This document shows positions 1-11,099 of a DNA stretch of 41,627 nucleotides, piece by piece; position 1 is the stretch's first letter; every line of letters starts with the position of its first letter. Origin of the DNA: Priapulus caudatus (taxonomy: Eukaryota; Priapulida; Priapulimorpha; Priapulimorphida; Priapulidae). Location of the stretch: NCBI RefSeq assembly GCF_000485595.1, contig NW_014579148.1:1-41627 (forward strand), read 5' to 3'. The position numbers were made by a program, and so were the translations under genes. Under the pieces are notes generated by a model that saw nothing but the letters and a program-made list of their open reading frames with translations, did not search any database and was not told the origin of the DNA.

Positions 1-39
1 CTGTGTTCAATCCTCATTATTTTATTAGAAAGTCAATGA

Positions 40-253
40 ACTCTCTGAGTCATACTGCGTCGCACCATTGTCAGTTACGCAGCTTCTCTGGCATAGCCAT
101 GATCGGACTTGATTTGCCGCTTTCAGGGCCCTCGATGGTGATCAAGCTGCTTAAGTCTGGTAGCTGGTCGACCTCAGATGTATCTTGAGTTAGTCTATGT
201 GACGATGTAGTGGCACTTCTCCCATTCGGGAATATGTCTGATGCTACTTCCAT
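40..253 (-). pseudogene. Integrase core fragment of gypsy C
   Basis: The translated minus strand begins near 253 with a stretch containing V-A-S-D-I-F, which matches the beta strand carrying the first catalytic Asp of retroviral-type (DDE) integrases. It runs on to V-D-Q-L-P-D-L-S-S-L. After a frame change, about 64-75 encodes T-D-N-G followed by Q-Y, the second catalytic Asp region. The third acidic residue (Glu) would be beyond the window edge. The enzyme would join the cDNA to host DNA in the nucleus. The frame break means no intact enzyme as read. Confidence 0.7.
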
Positions 254-1421
254 CCATGGCAGTTCTTGGTGTTTTCTGTAGACTTAATGTTTCCTTTGCC
301 TGCCGTTCTGCTGATATGTGTTGCATTCAGCCACAGTCATTTTTACCAGATCTTGCACTTGCTCTGCCATGTTTGGCTAGACAGTGCCTTCTCTAGCCTT
401 ATTCTTAGCATTTACTATTCCCAATGTGTGCATGATGGATCTGTGGACAGCATATCTGACCGCATTGCTAAGGTGGACAACATATTCTCATAGATTTGTA
501 CACTACACCATCAATATTACGCCGATAGATTCACTCTAATGATATTCCAGCTATTTCCCTTAGGAATGGGGCACTCCATTTTTTGCCGTGGTCTGCGCCC
601 ATCCCTTCAGGCATCATAGTGTTGTAACTCGTTGAGCTTCATTCCCTGTGCGTTCCTGAAACTGTGTGTATCTCGCGTTGGTTGCCGACTGCCAATGTAA
701 CCCACCATGTATGACTTGTCACGTTTGCTTCCATATCAGCCATCTCTTCTGGCAGTTGGGCTCTACTCAGTGCATCGTCCTAATTGCTATTTCCTTTCCT
801 GGCCTTGTTCTTGATTTAAATCCTAGTTTGATATCAATATGGTATTGCAGTCGTAGAACGCATGCTCTGCCAGTCTCATGTGCCGCTGCTGAGAGTAGGT
901 GGCTTCGTATATCATTAGCTGGCAATGCGCTTATGATCACGCTCTACGTGGACTTCTCTGCCGAATACGTAATGACATGAACGTCTCTTGCATGAGTGCC
1001 ACACTGTTAACATTTTCCGTTTACTAATCTGTGCGTACCTTTTCTCCGGTTTCCGTTAGAGCCTTGATGGTTGTACGCCTACAGGCCTGCCCTTCTTGTA
1101 GTATGTACCCCTCACAGCGCAAAGCTGCTTGCATCACACTGATTCTTATCTTCCTTATCAGGATTCGTAATTAGGCTAGTAAAGCGTGTGTTGCAAGCAT
1201 AGATCTCTGAGGCCTTGTCGAAGCCTTCTTTGCTGAGGCTCTGTCCAGTGAAACTCTCAGTATCTTTCTTCGTGCACCTCCCTCAACGGCTCTGTCAACT
1301 GGCACTAAGTTTTCTGCGTCATGAACTTAGCCAAAGATATTGAATGAATCCTAGAATCGCATGCACGCTCTTCTTGCTTGGTGGTGTTTGGCCCATGTTT
1401 AGCGACGTGCTCGACTCATTA

Positions 1422-1667
1422 TCAGGGTCTACCCTCAGTCCTTCGGCAAGTGACGATGTGCCCCCCCCACCCCCTTACCCCCCTCACACTGTCCTTCTTT
1501 ACTTGACACTTCTTCAAATTTAGTTCAAAGTTCCACTCCCTTTGCACGTGCAACGACCTTTCCTTTCGTGATTGCTGTCGTGTTCTAGCTGAGAGTCCTT
1601 TGCTGCTATGCAGGATGTCATCCATTATTGCTCGCGCCTCTTCTATATTTCCAGCATTATTGTCCAT
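1422..1667 (-). pseudogene. Reverse transcriptase palm/thumb fragment of gypsy C
   Basis: An 81-residue open stretch. Residues 14-19 read I-M-D-D-I-L, the Y-x-D-D type catalytic box of reverse transcriptases (two metal-binding Asp at about 1617-1622). It is followed by a region ending R-E-W-N-F-E-L-N-L-K-K-C-Q and a G-H-I-V-T box, which is the usual order in gypsy RT (palm, then the L-N-x-x-K-C primer-grip side). Unlike elements A and B, the catalytic box here is uninterrupted. Flanking RT and RNase H sequence (about 250-2100) is present only as scattered frame-shifted remnants. Confidence 0.75.
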
Positions 1668-2639
1668 AATTCTCTGGAGATTATATTCTCTGCGCTGGCC
1701 GATTGCACTGACTACCGAAGGGCTAATACGTAGCTACCTGTATCTTGCTCTGCATGGCAGTATTAGAATGTTGTTGAGAAGACGTTGATCGTAAGTCTAG
1801 CTCTTTGATCTGCAAGAAACCTGATTTGGCATCTATCACTTGTGAATACCGTTGGTCTCCTGGCCTGTCCTGCCAGAACTTCTTTCTATGGTGGGTATTG
1901 CGTAATTGTTCTCTTTCGTATGTGCCTCGGTTTAGATCCTTGGGGTCAATACATATGCCTGATTTTATCTTTCTTCAGGACTACAACCATAGAGCTCACC
2001 AGTCCGTTTGGCTACTACTTTAGCTTATTTTGGACCTTTCACTCTCCATCTCCCTTTAGCCTTTTCCCTAACGTTTGAGAGGTAGAGCTTTGAGCTGACG
2101 CTTGCGCTCCGTGAACTACTAGCTTTGGACTGTCTTCGATCAATCCTTGAGAATGATATAAACCTGGGAGTGTACCAGGTTGTCTCCGCTTAGTCTCAAG
2201 GCGTATTTGTCAATCTCTTCTCTCAGTGTTAGCTTCGTAGTATTTTCTTCGATCAGACCAATGTCGTACATTTGCCTTTGGCCTGCAGCAGCAGCTGGCC
2301 TTTTGTTGCGCATCCACTACGTAGAATGTAAGCATTTGTTGTACTGATCTTGTACTGCTGCCTCAGACCATTAATCCGTGACCTGTGTACGCACTGTAAT
2401 GCTCTTGCCTCTATTGGCACAAGCATTACTAGTTACTTTAATGATTGTTATACATGTTATGGCTATGAGCGATTGTACGGCTCCTGTGTCTATCGGCAAC
2501 TCGTCGTTATGCTTGTCCTCCCTATGGTTAACATGTCCACGCAATCATTGGTGCTGGGGGTCACTGTTGGACGATACGGTGTGTATCAACTGAGTGTAAT
2601 CTGTATTGTGTCATCGCTGTCATAGTCTATCATGTTTGC

Positions 2640-2780
2640 TGAGCTAGGCTTCCCTCTATGCAAACTTGGCACAAGTGCCCTTTCTTTTTGCCACTATGAC
2701 AGTTTTGTGTCCTTAGCGCTGGACATTCATTCTTAGCAGTGTCCATCCTGTGTCCACAACGTAGTTACATGCAGAGATAA
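2640..2780 (-). pseudogene. Gag zinc-knuckle region of gypsy C
   Basis: One frame on the minus strand reads C-G-H-R-M-D-T-A-K-N-E-C-P-A, then N-C-H-S-G-K-K-K-G-H and C-Q-V-C. This is the tandem zinc-knuckle arrangement of gypsy Gag (a first C-x-x-C-type knuckle followed by C-P-A, then a second knuckle with G-H). It binds the element RNA during particle assembly. One stop codon interrupts the frame just upstream of the first Cys pair. Basic, Gln-rich Gag-like sequence continues to about 2995. Confidence 0.65.
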
Positions 2781-4172
2781 TCCTTGATCTCTTGCATTTG
2801 TTGCGTTTTTTCTCTTTGACCATTGCACGCCGCCTTGCCTTCTTGCTTCCGATGACCTTGAACTTTCTGCCTTCCTTTAGCAGCAGCGATGTACTGGTGG
2901 AGTCTTCCTACACCAGCAATGGCTTTCATGCTTTCTTGAGACACTCGAAATTTTGGCACGCTATATTCACCGCCATCTTCAAGAGTACAGTTCATCCCTT
3001 TTTCCTAGGCATTTTTCTCTCGACTTTCGATTTAGCGATCTGTAGAACGCATTAGCGTCTCTTACCATCTGTTCCTGCTATAACAATCGAAACCCACAGT
3101 CCTTGATCAGTATTTAAAGTCGCTGCTCACAGAAGTTGCTCGAAGCTCTCACCTTGGTCACTGGTTTCTTCCTGGTCCCTGTACAGTTTTACAGTGCTCT
3201 TATTGTGGTTCCTTTCGGTGCCACATATTCACTGTACTTGTCATAGACTCCTTTAACGTTCGTTTCTCGTTCAGCCCATGAAAAAGCTACTGTATATTTC
3301 TCTTAGCTTTGCTCACCGTATGTACATCATCATATAGTTGACCTTTTCTAGTTCTGACTTCTTAGAAGTGCGCCCTTGGGATGTGAATCACAACTGCTTT
3401 TAAACCTTTTCCATTCCCCCATTACCAATGAGTCCCCTGCTCTTCCAATGTCAATGAGCAGGTTTGTCGGGCGACTACCGCCTTCTGCCATGATGTACGT
3501 GTTTTTAAACAGGTCGTAAGATTATACAGTCTGTTTTATGCCATTTTACTCCACTGCTAAACACAATCATGCCTACAGTTCACAAGTAATCAATTTTCTC
3601 TTGGATGCGTTATCTCACTCTCTTGCTCTTGGTTAACATTTCGTCAATTGGGTTCTTGTTTCCATTAAAAAGGTTAAAACGATGTCGAAAAGTCAATGCG
3701 CTGCCGGCGCGAAATTCAGCCATTCAGGCGAGTCTGAACTTTTTGAGCAATATCCTTTTCGCACAAAATCTTAGTGTTGACGTCTCATACACAGTTCATT
3801 TTAAGCCTTAAGTATCGTCGTCACAAGTTCTCAGTACTCACTCTTTTCCACTTTTTGTATCTTTTCCATTGTTTTAATTGAAGCTATTCGAACTTCTGAC
3901 ATCATTAACTGTACTCGGTAGACAAGCGTGTAGTGCGTAAAGCGTTCTTTAATGTCGATCCACGGTATGACGCGTAACAATGCTCGTTAAATCCATATCA
4001 GTCGTTAAACGCTACATTCTGCTCCACTCGAGCTGCACTCCGATTCCCGCCTCTTTTTACAAGTCGCTTCGCCCTTTCGCTGTGCGAACGTTAGGCTGTA
4101 GAGGCTCTAAAAGAGTACTCAACGTCTCATTCCATCACGGCGCCCCAAGTGCGATTTCCGTAAAATCCCACC

Positions 4173-4187
4173 GGAACCCTGCCACCA
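4173..4187 (-). other. Primer-binding site of gypsy C
   Basis: On the minus strand, T-G-G-T-G-G-C-A-G-G-G-T-T-C-C starts immediately after the LTR end (…C-A-A-C-A). TGG is the usual start of a site complementary to a tRNA 3' CCA end. I did not assign the tRNA. Confidence 0.6.
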
Positions 4188-4398
4188 TGTTGGTTGTGGT
4201 GTGGTTTCGTGAAATGAACACAAATAAGTCAACCACAAAATATACCAGGTCCCTACAGAAGAGCGCTGCCTTTAATTCCAGCCATCGTCTACTCTGCGTC
4301 GCCTCATAGTACGGCCGAATCTAATGCCTTTCTTTACGTACCACTTTACCTCGTATTACCACCACGCGTAGCAAATGTAATCCCTATCACTAGCAACA
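4188..4398 (-). repeat. Probable 5' LTR of gypsy C (about 211 bp)
   Basis: Bounded by TGTTG and CAACA, the same short inverted ends seen in the LTRs of elements A and B, and directly abutting a primer-binding site. Its size is close to the 185-199 bp of the A and B LTRs. The partner LTR is outside the window, so the outer boundary at 4398 is inferred from the CAACA end only. Confidence 0.55.
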
Positions 4399-6279
4399 TG
4401 CTACATTTAGTATTCTAGGCAGGTAAGTTAACTTTCAGTTAATCGTCAAGTCTATGACGCTTAACGCATTAAAGTTAACAATATATCCCATAAGGTGCCA
4501 CCGTCCGTGTTTTAATTGTATTGTAGGGACAGCCAATAGGTAGGGAATTGCTCTCTATGAAACGCTAACAAAGTTGAAGCAAAAAATAGAAACGTCTAAC
4601 AATGTTTTGAATGCCCACCTCGGATCTATGCACTTAGGCACTCACCTAGAGTGTCCGTGTGTTTCTGTCATCTGGTCTTCTTCTTGCCTAAATAATCTGT
4701 AAATCAAATGGATTTACTTTTAAATCTCAAATTTATCTATACTTTTACGGTCCAGTGATTAACATTAATATGTAGTATATGTTAATATATAGTAAATATG
4801 TTTCAATATGTAGTATATACAATAAAAAAATACACCTATATCTGATGGATAATATCAGAAATGATAACCTTTGCCACATAGTAAGAGTCAGTCATTGCAA
4901 TAACACAGAAATTAACAATATTCAACAATATTAAATGTCAACAAAAAAAATAACTATTGTTAACTTTGCCAATGACAGCAGCAATTATAACAGTAACAAC
5001 CCAAACATTGTTTACGGCAAAAAAACGAAGTGATTATCAACGATTACAAAAATAACGCAACAAAAAACATTTGCATGCATGGCACTTACTCTTAGTCACA
5101 CACTTCTTTGGTCACGTCATTATGGAACTGTTAACTAAATCGGCCTTTCAAGTACAACGTTGATCGGCCAATCAAATACAACTATTCAGTCAATCAAATA
5201 CACGTGATACAGATGTATAATTAAGCACTATCTTGCACCCAACTCCTATGCCCGGTTGCCCTACTCCCAGTTTCGCGCTACCAACAGAATTCCCATTTCG
5301 TCTATAGCAAAATCCCAGTTGCTAAGTCCCCCCACTTTTGTCTACACCAACAAGTGCCCTGCGAGCGGACAGCGCTCCATCTAACGTCTCCCTGCGGTGA
5401 CTCTGTGGTGGAGTGGTGTGATTCGAGTAAACCCTGTTAAGTCCCACAAATGTGTTCACATACACGTCCAAAACAGTGGAGTGCACAGGGGTGCGTATCA
5501 GGAACCTTCTCAAAGGGAATGTTCGTTGGGATCGTTATGAAAAGTTTGCCACGAGATGGCGCTTACGTTTAAGTGTCTTCAGCATTAAAGCATGGAAGCT
5601 CCCTGGACCCATCGTAGCGTAGTAGCCAACAAACTATTTGCAAGACAGATAGGATAGCACTCCATCCATTTACCTACGCAAGCGACTACAGGCTGCAATA
5701 GAGACGCTGCCACCTGCTAACCAATATAACGCAAGGCAAAAAACCTACACGTACCACACCACATTGCAACGTGCAGTGGGCCACTGGCAGTGGCATATAC
5801 GTTACATGTAAGCATAACTGACATACACGAATGCAATAATGAAATATACCGATTTAAGGAGCATAAAACCTTCTTCAAACCAAATTTGAGCTTTTGAAAT
5901 TTCACTGTGACATTGCTAGGCCTCATAGCATCCAAGGCCATGTAAGATTCTACTAGCAAATCCGGCAGTCAAATTTCTTGCCTAACAGACAGTAAAACAA
6001 TCCATGTTTAACCCTCCTCTTGAGGTCAAACAGTGATCCGACACTTACTCTTCGATGTCAAGGCAGAAGGCTACCATTTCATGCGTCCCTTTGCAATAAA
6101 GCCATTAAAAAATGCTAGCTCACCGTCTGAAACAAAAAGTTTTCAAATCGCTCCGTCAGACCATGTGCCTCAGAAAATGTCTAAAATCTGGCCTAGTGCC
6201 AATTGACTCTTGACCCTGTGACTTCCAATTTCGCCACAGTGGTGCTTTTCCTCCATGATGCTATCACACCGACTATCAC
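4399..6279. other. Gene-free interval, AT-rich in its middle
   Basis: No open frame with recognisable protein features. 4690-5080 is very AT-rich, with several imperfect repeats of a TATGTAGTATATG-like motif at about 4768-4822. I see no RNA gene. Confidence 0.6.
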
Positions 6280-6289
6280 GTAGCCTAAC

Positions 6290-6385
6290 GGTCGAGCGGT
6301 TAAAGATTTATGCCAATCTGTTGACTGGACGAACGATCATGCGATTCTACAAGCCTCTGCATCTGACTATGATCAGATGATGGCG
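6290..6385 (+). repeat. Possible tRNA-derived SINE fragment
   Basis: GGTCGAGCGGTTAAAG (6290-6305) closely resembles the A box of tRNA-Ser/Leu genes. CATGCGATTCTAC about 35 bp downstream is a weak B-box-like match. The segment CATGCGATTCTACAAGCCT plus following bases recurs at about 33443-33485, so this is a dispersed repeat. There is no tRNA cloverleaf, so it is not a functional tRNA gene. Confidence 0.35.
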
Positions 6386-6480
6386 TAAATCGCGGGGGAT
6401 GGGGGATGCATCCCCCCCTCTCTGAAGGAGGCGGGATCGGCCTGTACAAAATTATCCCCCCCTGAGATAAAAAATACAAC
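6380..6480. repeat. G/C-run repeat with small palindrome
   Basis: Contains GGGGATGCATCCCC and several C runs next to a GCGTAAATC motif. A related layout, with C-run blocks beside GGATTTACGCCCC, occurs in reverse orientation at 18245-18355. This suggests copies of one dispersed element. Confidence 0.4.
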
Positions 6481-6689
6481 TCTTTTCTCCGTGCCCCACT
6501 TGAAAGTCTGTCTTGCATACCATGCAATAGCATGGATTAACACTGATTTTGACTTCAGAAGGTACAGGCCACACTGTGTATATTCCGTTGCTGAAATTCT
6601 CTGTAAAAGTCGGCGGTTTTTTTTTTGATGGTCAAATGGCAATTGGACGCCATTCCTCCCACGTGTTAATCCCGATTAGCAGAAAGAAC

Positions 6690-6776
6690 TACCCGACAGC
6701 CTATGCAGGACAGCGCCTGTCTGACTAGGCTGTTCCATTTAGCGTAGCACATGCCAGATACAAAATGCATAGAAAC
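6690..6776 (+). repeat. Dispersed repeat copy 1 (partner at 27340-27422)
   Basis: Shares GACAGCGCCTGTCTGACTAG, TGTTCCATTTA and GCCAGATACAAAATGC in the same order with 27340-27422, with small indels. No coding content. Confidence 0.7.
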
Positions 6777-6804
6777 ACCATTTATATACACTGAGCGAGC
6801 GGTG

Positions 6805-6857
6805 GGGGCGGGGGGGGGGGGGGGGGGGGGGGGGCGGGGGGGGGGGGGGGGGGGGGG

Positions 6858-6899
<42 letters not shown>

Positions 6900-6960
6900 C
6901 GGGGGTCGGGGGGGCGGGGGGGGGGGGGGGAGGGGGGGGGGGGGGTTAGGGGGGAGGGGG
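6805..6960 (+). repeat. Poly-G simple repeat (about 155 bp)
   Basis: Nearly pure G with a few C, A and T interruptions. Apparent Gly-rich (plus) and Pro-rich (minus) frames here are by-products of the base composition. It has strong G-quadruplex potential. Its exact length is unreliable in any sequencing technology. Confidence 0.9.
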
Positions 6961-7154
6961 GCTGCAAAATAGTAATGGCAGCGCGTGCATTTCCAAGAAA
7001 CGTACTCGCGCAGTGACGGCCCTATTAATAAAACTTGCCTGCCCATCTTGCATCAAGAAGAATACAGCGATGTCTCTCGAGAATTTCGGATTTTCAAGAG
7101 GCAACCAGGCTACAGCCAGGAAAAGGAAGAAAGTGAAGCTCAAGGGGTCGTTGT

Positions 7155-7353
7155 TGTTGATATACTGTGTAAACGTATGCTTGTAGTGTTCGTTTCATTG
7201 ATAACAGAGTGATTCGCGGTATTTACATGTACCCGTCAGGTCCATAATGCATGGGCGTGGTACAGCCAGGCGTTCGGGTAAACATGGCCGTAAAGCATTG
7301 ACTCGTTATCTGGGCTTTGTCCTGTTATTTGTTGAACCTACACGTTATCAACA
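7155..7353 (+). repeat. 5' LTR of gypsy A (199 bp)
   Basis: Starts TGTTG and ends CAACA. It matches the split 3' LTR along its length (for example TATTTACATGTACCCGTCAG, CATAATGCATGG and ATTTGTTGAACCTACACG) with scattered single-base indels. Confidence 0.9.
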
Positions 7354-7369
7354 TGGTGGCCAGCCATTG
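7354..7369 (+). other. Primer-binding site of gypsy A
   Basis: TGGTGGCCAGCCATTG directly follows the CAACA end of the 5' LTR. It starts with the TGG expected opposite a tRNA CCA tail. The tRNA was not identified. Confidence 0.6.
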
Positions 7370-7427
7370 TGAAAGCGCCTGGGAAACAGCAACAATATGA
7401 GCGACAGCTGTACTTTGTGAGCTACGT

Positions 7428-7990
7428 GTGTCAACGCCATTGGCCGACAAATCTTCAGATTACCAACCCCCGTTAGAGGTCGAGTTCTTGGCAATGTCCC
7501 GGAAAATTTCACAAATGGCGTCGCCAGTTAGAAGTTCTATTTGGCAGGCCTCCGGTGCGGACGCAAAGGTACAAACCAGTTTCAACGGCTTTAATATTTT
7601 GAACTGTGCAGACCTATAAGTTCTGCCAGAGATCTTGAATCAGTTAACATGGGGGCAGAGCTGGGGACAAAGATGACCCCGTCAAAGTGCTTGGAACGAC
7701 CCTTGGCCGACATACTTGCTAACCCCCGCTTAGCAACGAGGTGCTCGAGTCACGACAGGATTTTGGGAACGGGCAACCGTTTCAAAGATCCGTTCGACAA
7801 ATTCTGACAGATTTGAGCGACACGCGTGCATCGATTGTGCAACTTCAGGAAACTGACAGGATGCTACGAGACAAGGATCGTTTCAGCGTACTGGTAAGCT
7901 ACAAGAAGCTGCTTACTACGTGAAGCAGAAATGACACTTAGACCAGAGCTAATCACGAATGTAGAGCCGTTGAACAGTCTAACAAACACG
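7428..7990 (+). pseudogene. Gag remnant of gypsy A
   Basis: About 75 bp after the primer-binding site, frames give P-L-E-V then, after shifts, N-V-P-E-N-F and later L-N-C-A-D-L followed by V-L-P-E-I-L-N-Q. These are fragments of the Gag opening and of the L-x-C-A-G-x-E-V-L-E-I-x-N box common in animal gypsy Gag. About 7790-7990 also has remnants resembling the C-N-F…R-D-R-I-V box. The protein would form the virus-like particle. No continuous frame survives. Confidence 0.55.
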
Positions 7991-9109
7991 TGAAGGAAAA
8001 TTCGTGATGCTACTTCCGGTGCACAGAGGTGTGAAATAAAGTCTACGCAAGGAGCTCATGCAACGCCTGGCCCTAGGCCTGCTAAAGAGAAACAGTCAGA
8101 ATGCACACAGAGACCAAACACCGGAAAGTAAGGCCTGCAGACAATCGAACATAATTAACTGCTGATTTTTGTGCTAGACCACAGAGAGAGGGAGAGAGAA
8201 GGTGTAGGGCTTGGGACAAATATGTGACAAATGTAAGGAGAAAACCACTTCAGGAAAAAGCTGTAAGAGGAGGGTAGCATGCTGTAGCCCATCTTCTGGA
8301 ATATGATGACGGAACAGGATGATGCGTGGTGATGGCATTTAAGAACAGAAGGAACATGTTGCAAGCAAACCATGCTATGTGAATGACAATTAAAGTGAAT
8401 CTCAATAGACCAGTGCAGCGGACTCAACCACAATTTGTCAGAATGCATGTGAGAAAAGACCAAGTCGGCCCAACACAAATTCCAGTTGCAACAATGTGGA
8501 GACAAGACCAAGGTGAACCCTTCTCGGCAATTCGTACTCGTGAAACATAGAACTGTCGGAAATCAGTGTCCATTGTTGTCTGTTGTGTTAATGGCTACCA
8601 TTGCTTTTGAAGACATTCTGATCTTTCGTTTGTGACATAAATACAGTTGAGTTAGATCACTGCTGCCAGTCCATTCACTGCCGACAATGGTTTCCCGAAA
8701 TACTAAGATCTCTTGGTTGAGACACTTAGGTTTGTTGTGCCAACCGATGTTCATCTCTGACACCTGAATAGGCGAGACTACATCGACAGTACACCCTCGA
8801 AAGTACTCCCATTGTCGGAAGATACTATCGCTTATAGAGGAGCCGGTGAAGCGAGGAGCTAAGACAACATATCACAAAGGTGTTGTTAGTTCCAAGTGAC
8901 TGAACCCAGTGAGTGTGTAAGTCAGATGGCCGCGTTGTGCACAAGTCTATTACGGAAAAACTGCGTTGTGCATAACCACACAGGCCATTGAACACCGCCC
9001 TGGAAAGCCGTGACCATTACGACTATCCTGTTCTTGACGACGTCCTGCCAAAGCTGAAAAACGCACGTTGTGTTCAGCAAAGTTAGACATACAGGAACAT
9101 ACTGGCCAT

Positions 9110-9560
9110 GGTTCGACTTAGACAGATGCACTCGAGCATTCTCACAACAAGATCAACCATTTGGTTCGCTATAGTGCGACCAGACTACCTTTTGGCATTT
9201 GAAGGTATGCTTCAGAAATCTTCCAACGGCAAATTGATGAAGCCTGGCGTATCTAGAACGGGTGTGTTCAGCATGTGGATTGACATCATTATCCGCGGAT
9301 GATGGCGAAGCCAAAAGAAGCGGAAGCGTGAAACTAAGCAGAAACTGGAGAAAGTCTTGCAGAGCGTGTGCAGAACAGCACATACTCCTGAACGCCCAGC
9401 ACAAAACAACAGACGGGTCTCAGAAAATTGTTTGTTCCCATGGACATTCGAATTCACCGAGGGTGAAGTGTGAAAGTAGACGAGTCGACAAGCTACAAGC
9501 AGTGCGTGGAGCATGCCTGCACGATCTTCGACATTGCTGGTGGTAGACGTCTGTGTGGAT
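9110..9560 (+). pseudogene. Reverse transcriptase remnant of gypsy A
   Basis: 9185-9199 encodes L-P-F-G-I. A stop follows, then S-E-I-F-Q-R-Q-I-D-E-A (about 9212-9244), the classic fingers/palm stretch of gypsy RT. The catalytic box follows at about 9272-9298, but one frame reads W-I-D-I-I-I-R-G instead of x-x-D-D-I-I-I-R-G, because of an apparent one-base frame break inside the box. L-L-N-A-Q and V-K-V-D-E-S (about 9470) mark the thumb side. It is inactive as read. Confidence 0.75.
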
Positions 9561-9659
9561 GGCGCATATATCGTCCCGATTCCATCCCAGATTTGGCGCC
9601 GGAACACTTGAGCCCGACTCAGAGACCCTTGACACGGAAGGCACAGAGTCATCTCGTCG

Positions 9660-10100
9660 CCAGAGTTGTGAGCAAACAGCATTTACAACTCTGACAAGAA
9701 GCCTGACGAAGCTGCCATGCTTGGCAGACTTTGATGTATTCTAAAAGAAGTAGCTTGATACAAGTGGACAGTATCAACACGGTCTTGGCGCTGGTACTCT
9801 TGCAAGATGCCGTCAAATTAGAGTACGCATCGCTGTGCCGACTGCTGACACCCAGTGAACAGAAGTGGGCGCACAAATCGAGAAGGAAGCTTTGCAGTGT
9901 TTGTCTTGGTCTGGTAACTGCTCTTTTGACCATACACCTATCGGCAGACCAAGTAAAGTGGAGAATGACCACAGAGCCCTAGCCTTCAATCTGAAGAAAC
10001 CACCTCAGGCATGGCCCAAAGAGACTCCAAGATATCATGATGAGATACAACGATATGACGTCAGTTTGTGTGTTCATATAAGCGCTGGAACTTGGTAGTT
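9660..10100 (+). pseudogene. RNase H remnant of gypsy A
   Basis: A-F-T-T-L-T-R-S-L-T-K-L-P-C-L-A-D-F-D-V at about 9680-9740 is the connection leading into RNase H. Further on, about 9936-10065 carries G-R-P-S-K-V-E-N-D-H-R-A-L and K-K-P…R-Y-D-V, the end of the RNase H core (V-x-T-D-H type box, with Asn-Asp-His here) and the region after it. The domain degrades the RNA strand of the hybrid. It is broken between these fragments. Confidence 0.7.
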
Positions 10101-10489
10101 GCGCGACACACTTCAGCTCGAGCACACCTGGATTCTCACAAGGAAATTCATGACAGATCGTCTACCATCATGCGTGCAAGTGTTGGCAATCCTAGGTACC
10201 TGATGCACGTCTCGAGGAGATTCGAGAAGGCAACAAATCTCTGATGACAGTTTACAAGTCAATCATTTGAGCTGATACGTGAAAGGATGGCCAACTGAGA
10301 AGACCGAACATTCCTTCATGTGCATTACCATATTTGACCTCCAGCTGCATTCACTAAGTTGCTGTGGCACGCGAATTATACGTCAAGAGGTGAAGCAATT
10401 GCTAATGCTCATCAACTGAGACCGAGTATTAAAGGCAGAGACTCCACAGCGCACATTTGGCTATGACAGTATGTTTGAGACGGAGCCCG

Positions 10490-10748
10490 CTGAACTGTAT
10501 ACGGCCAGGGGATGGCTGGTGACATAAAAACAATTAGGCTGACACATGCGAAACATGTCAAGAAGCAGAAAGCCCAGAGAAACTCGCCAGAGACATTGCG
10601 ACAGCATGAAGATGGAGACCCCCTGGCAAAACGGTGGGAATGCGACTTATTTGAAGTTCTGGCGCGAAACACTACTTAGTGGCGGTGGACTACTATTCAG
10701 GTTTCATAAAGTTTGAGCCAGTAGAATCAATGACAAAGTGCCAGAACT

Positions 10749-10799
<51 letters not shown>

Positions 10800-11090
10800 T
10801 GAAAGATTCTAAAAGAGTAATTCGCAAGATTTGGAATAACCACAGCTGATTATGTCAGATGGTGCGTCCGCAATTTATGTTAGTGGAGAGAATTCAAAGA
10901 AAAAAAACATTCTTGTCGAGATCATGGGGCAATCAGACACGAGACATTCGCTCTCCCCATGCCACCAAAAGTGCCAATGGCCAAAGCGAAGCAGCCGTGA
11001 GGTGATGAAAAATCCTTCATCAAAGGAAGAACCCAAAAGGAATGGAGGAGAGCCGTATTGAAGCGATACTGCAGCAACGTAATACACCCG
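10490..11090 (+). pseudogene. Integrase remnant of gypsy A, split by poly-T
   Basis: The zinc-binding N-terminus is recognisable: C-E-T-C at 10547-10558 and K-A-Q-R-N-S-P-E-T-L just after (in different frames). The first catalytic region follows at about 10640-10690. A 49-base T tract (10750-10798) then sits inside the core. After it come M-S-D-G-A-S-A-I-Y (from 10852, second Asp box) and S-N-G-Q-S-E-A-A-V-like fragments (about 10965-11010) near the third catalytic residue. It cannot encode an active enzyme. Confidence 0.7.
10750..10798 (+). repeat. Poly-T tract (49 bp) inside the integrase of gypsy A
   Basis: Forty-nine uninterrupted T. Neighbouring sequence on both sides still aligns with integrase, so this is an insertion or expansion rather than a boundary. 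Confidence 0.9.
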
Positions 11091-11099
11091 TCAGGATAT

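Larger units (their letters stand above)
1..4398 (-). mobile_element. Ty3/gypsy LTR retrotransposon C, degenerate, cut by window edge
   Basis: Pol and gag fragments lie in the expected order on the minus strand: gag zinc knuckle (about 2640-2780), reverse transcriptase with an intact M-D-D catalytic box (1422-1667), then an integrase core at the left edge (about 40-253). A primer-binding site and a 5' LTR close it on the right (4173-4398). The 3' LTR must lie beyond position 1. Many stops and frame changes separate the fragments, so it cannot make a full polyprotein as read. The family assignment rests on the integrase T-D-N-G and V-A-S-D-I-F boxes and on the RT motif. Whether the breaks are old mutations or sequencing indels cannot be decided here. 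Confidence 0.8.

Noticed and set aside
6666-7046. Pro-rich (minus) and Gly-rich (plus) frames
   Set aside because: Direct translation of the poly-G tract.
7070-7154. Short frame M-S-L-E-N-F-G…K-R-K-K-V-K-L-K ending at the gypsy A insertion site
   Set aside because: Only about 28 codons, with no homologue recognised and a stop soon after the rejoined target site. An insertion into a gene cannot be supported.
9212-9682. 156-codon minus-strand frame
   Set aside because: Lies opposite recognisable gypsy A RT sequence on the plus strand and shows no domain.
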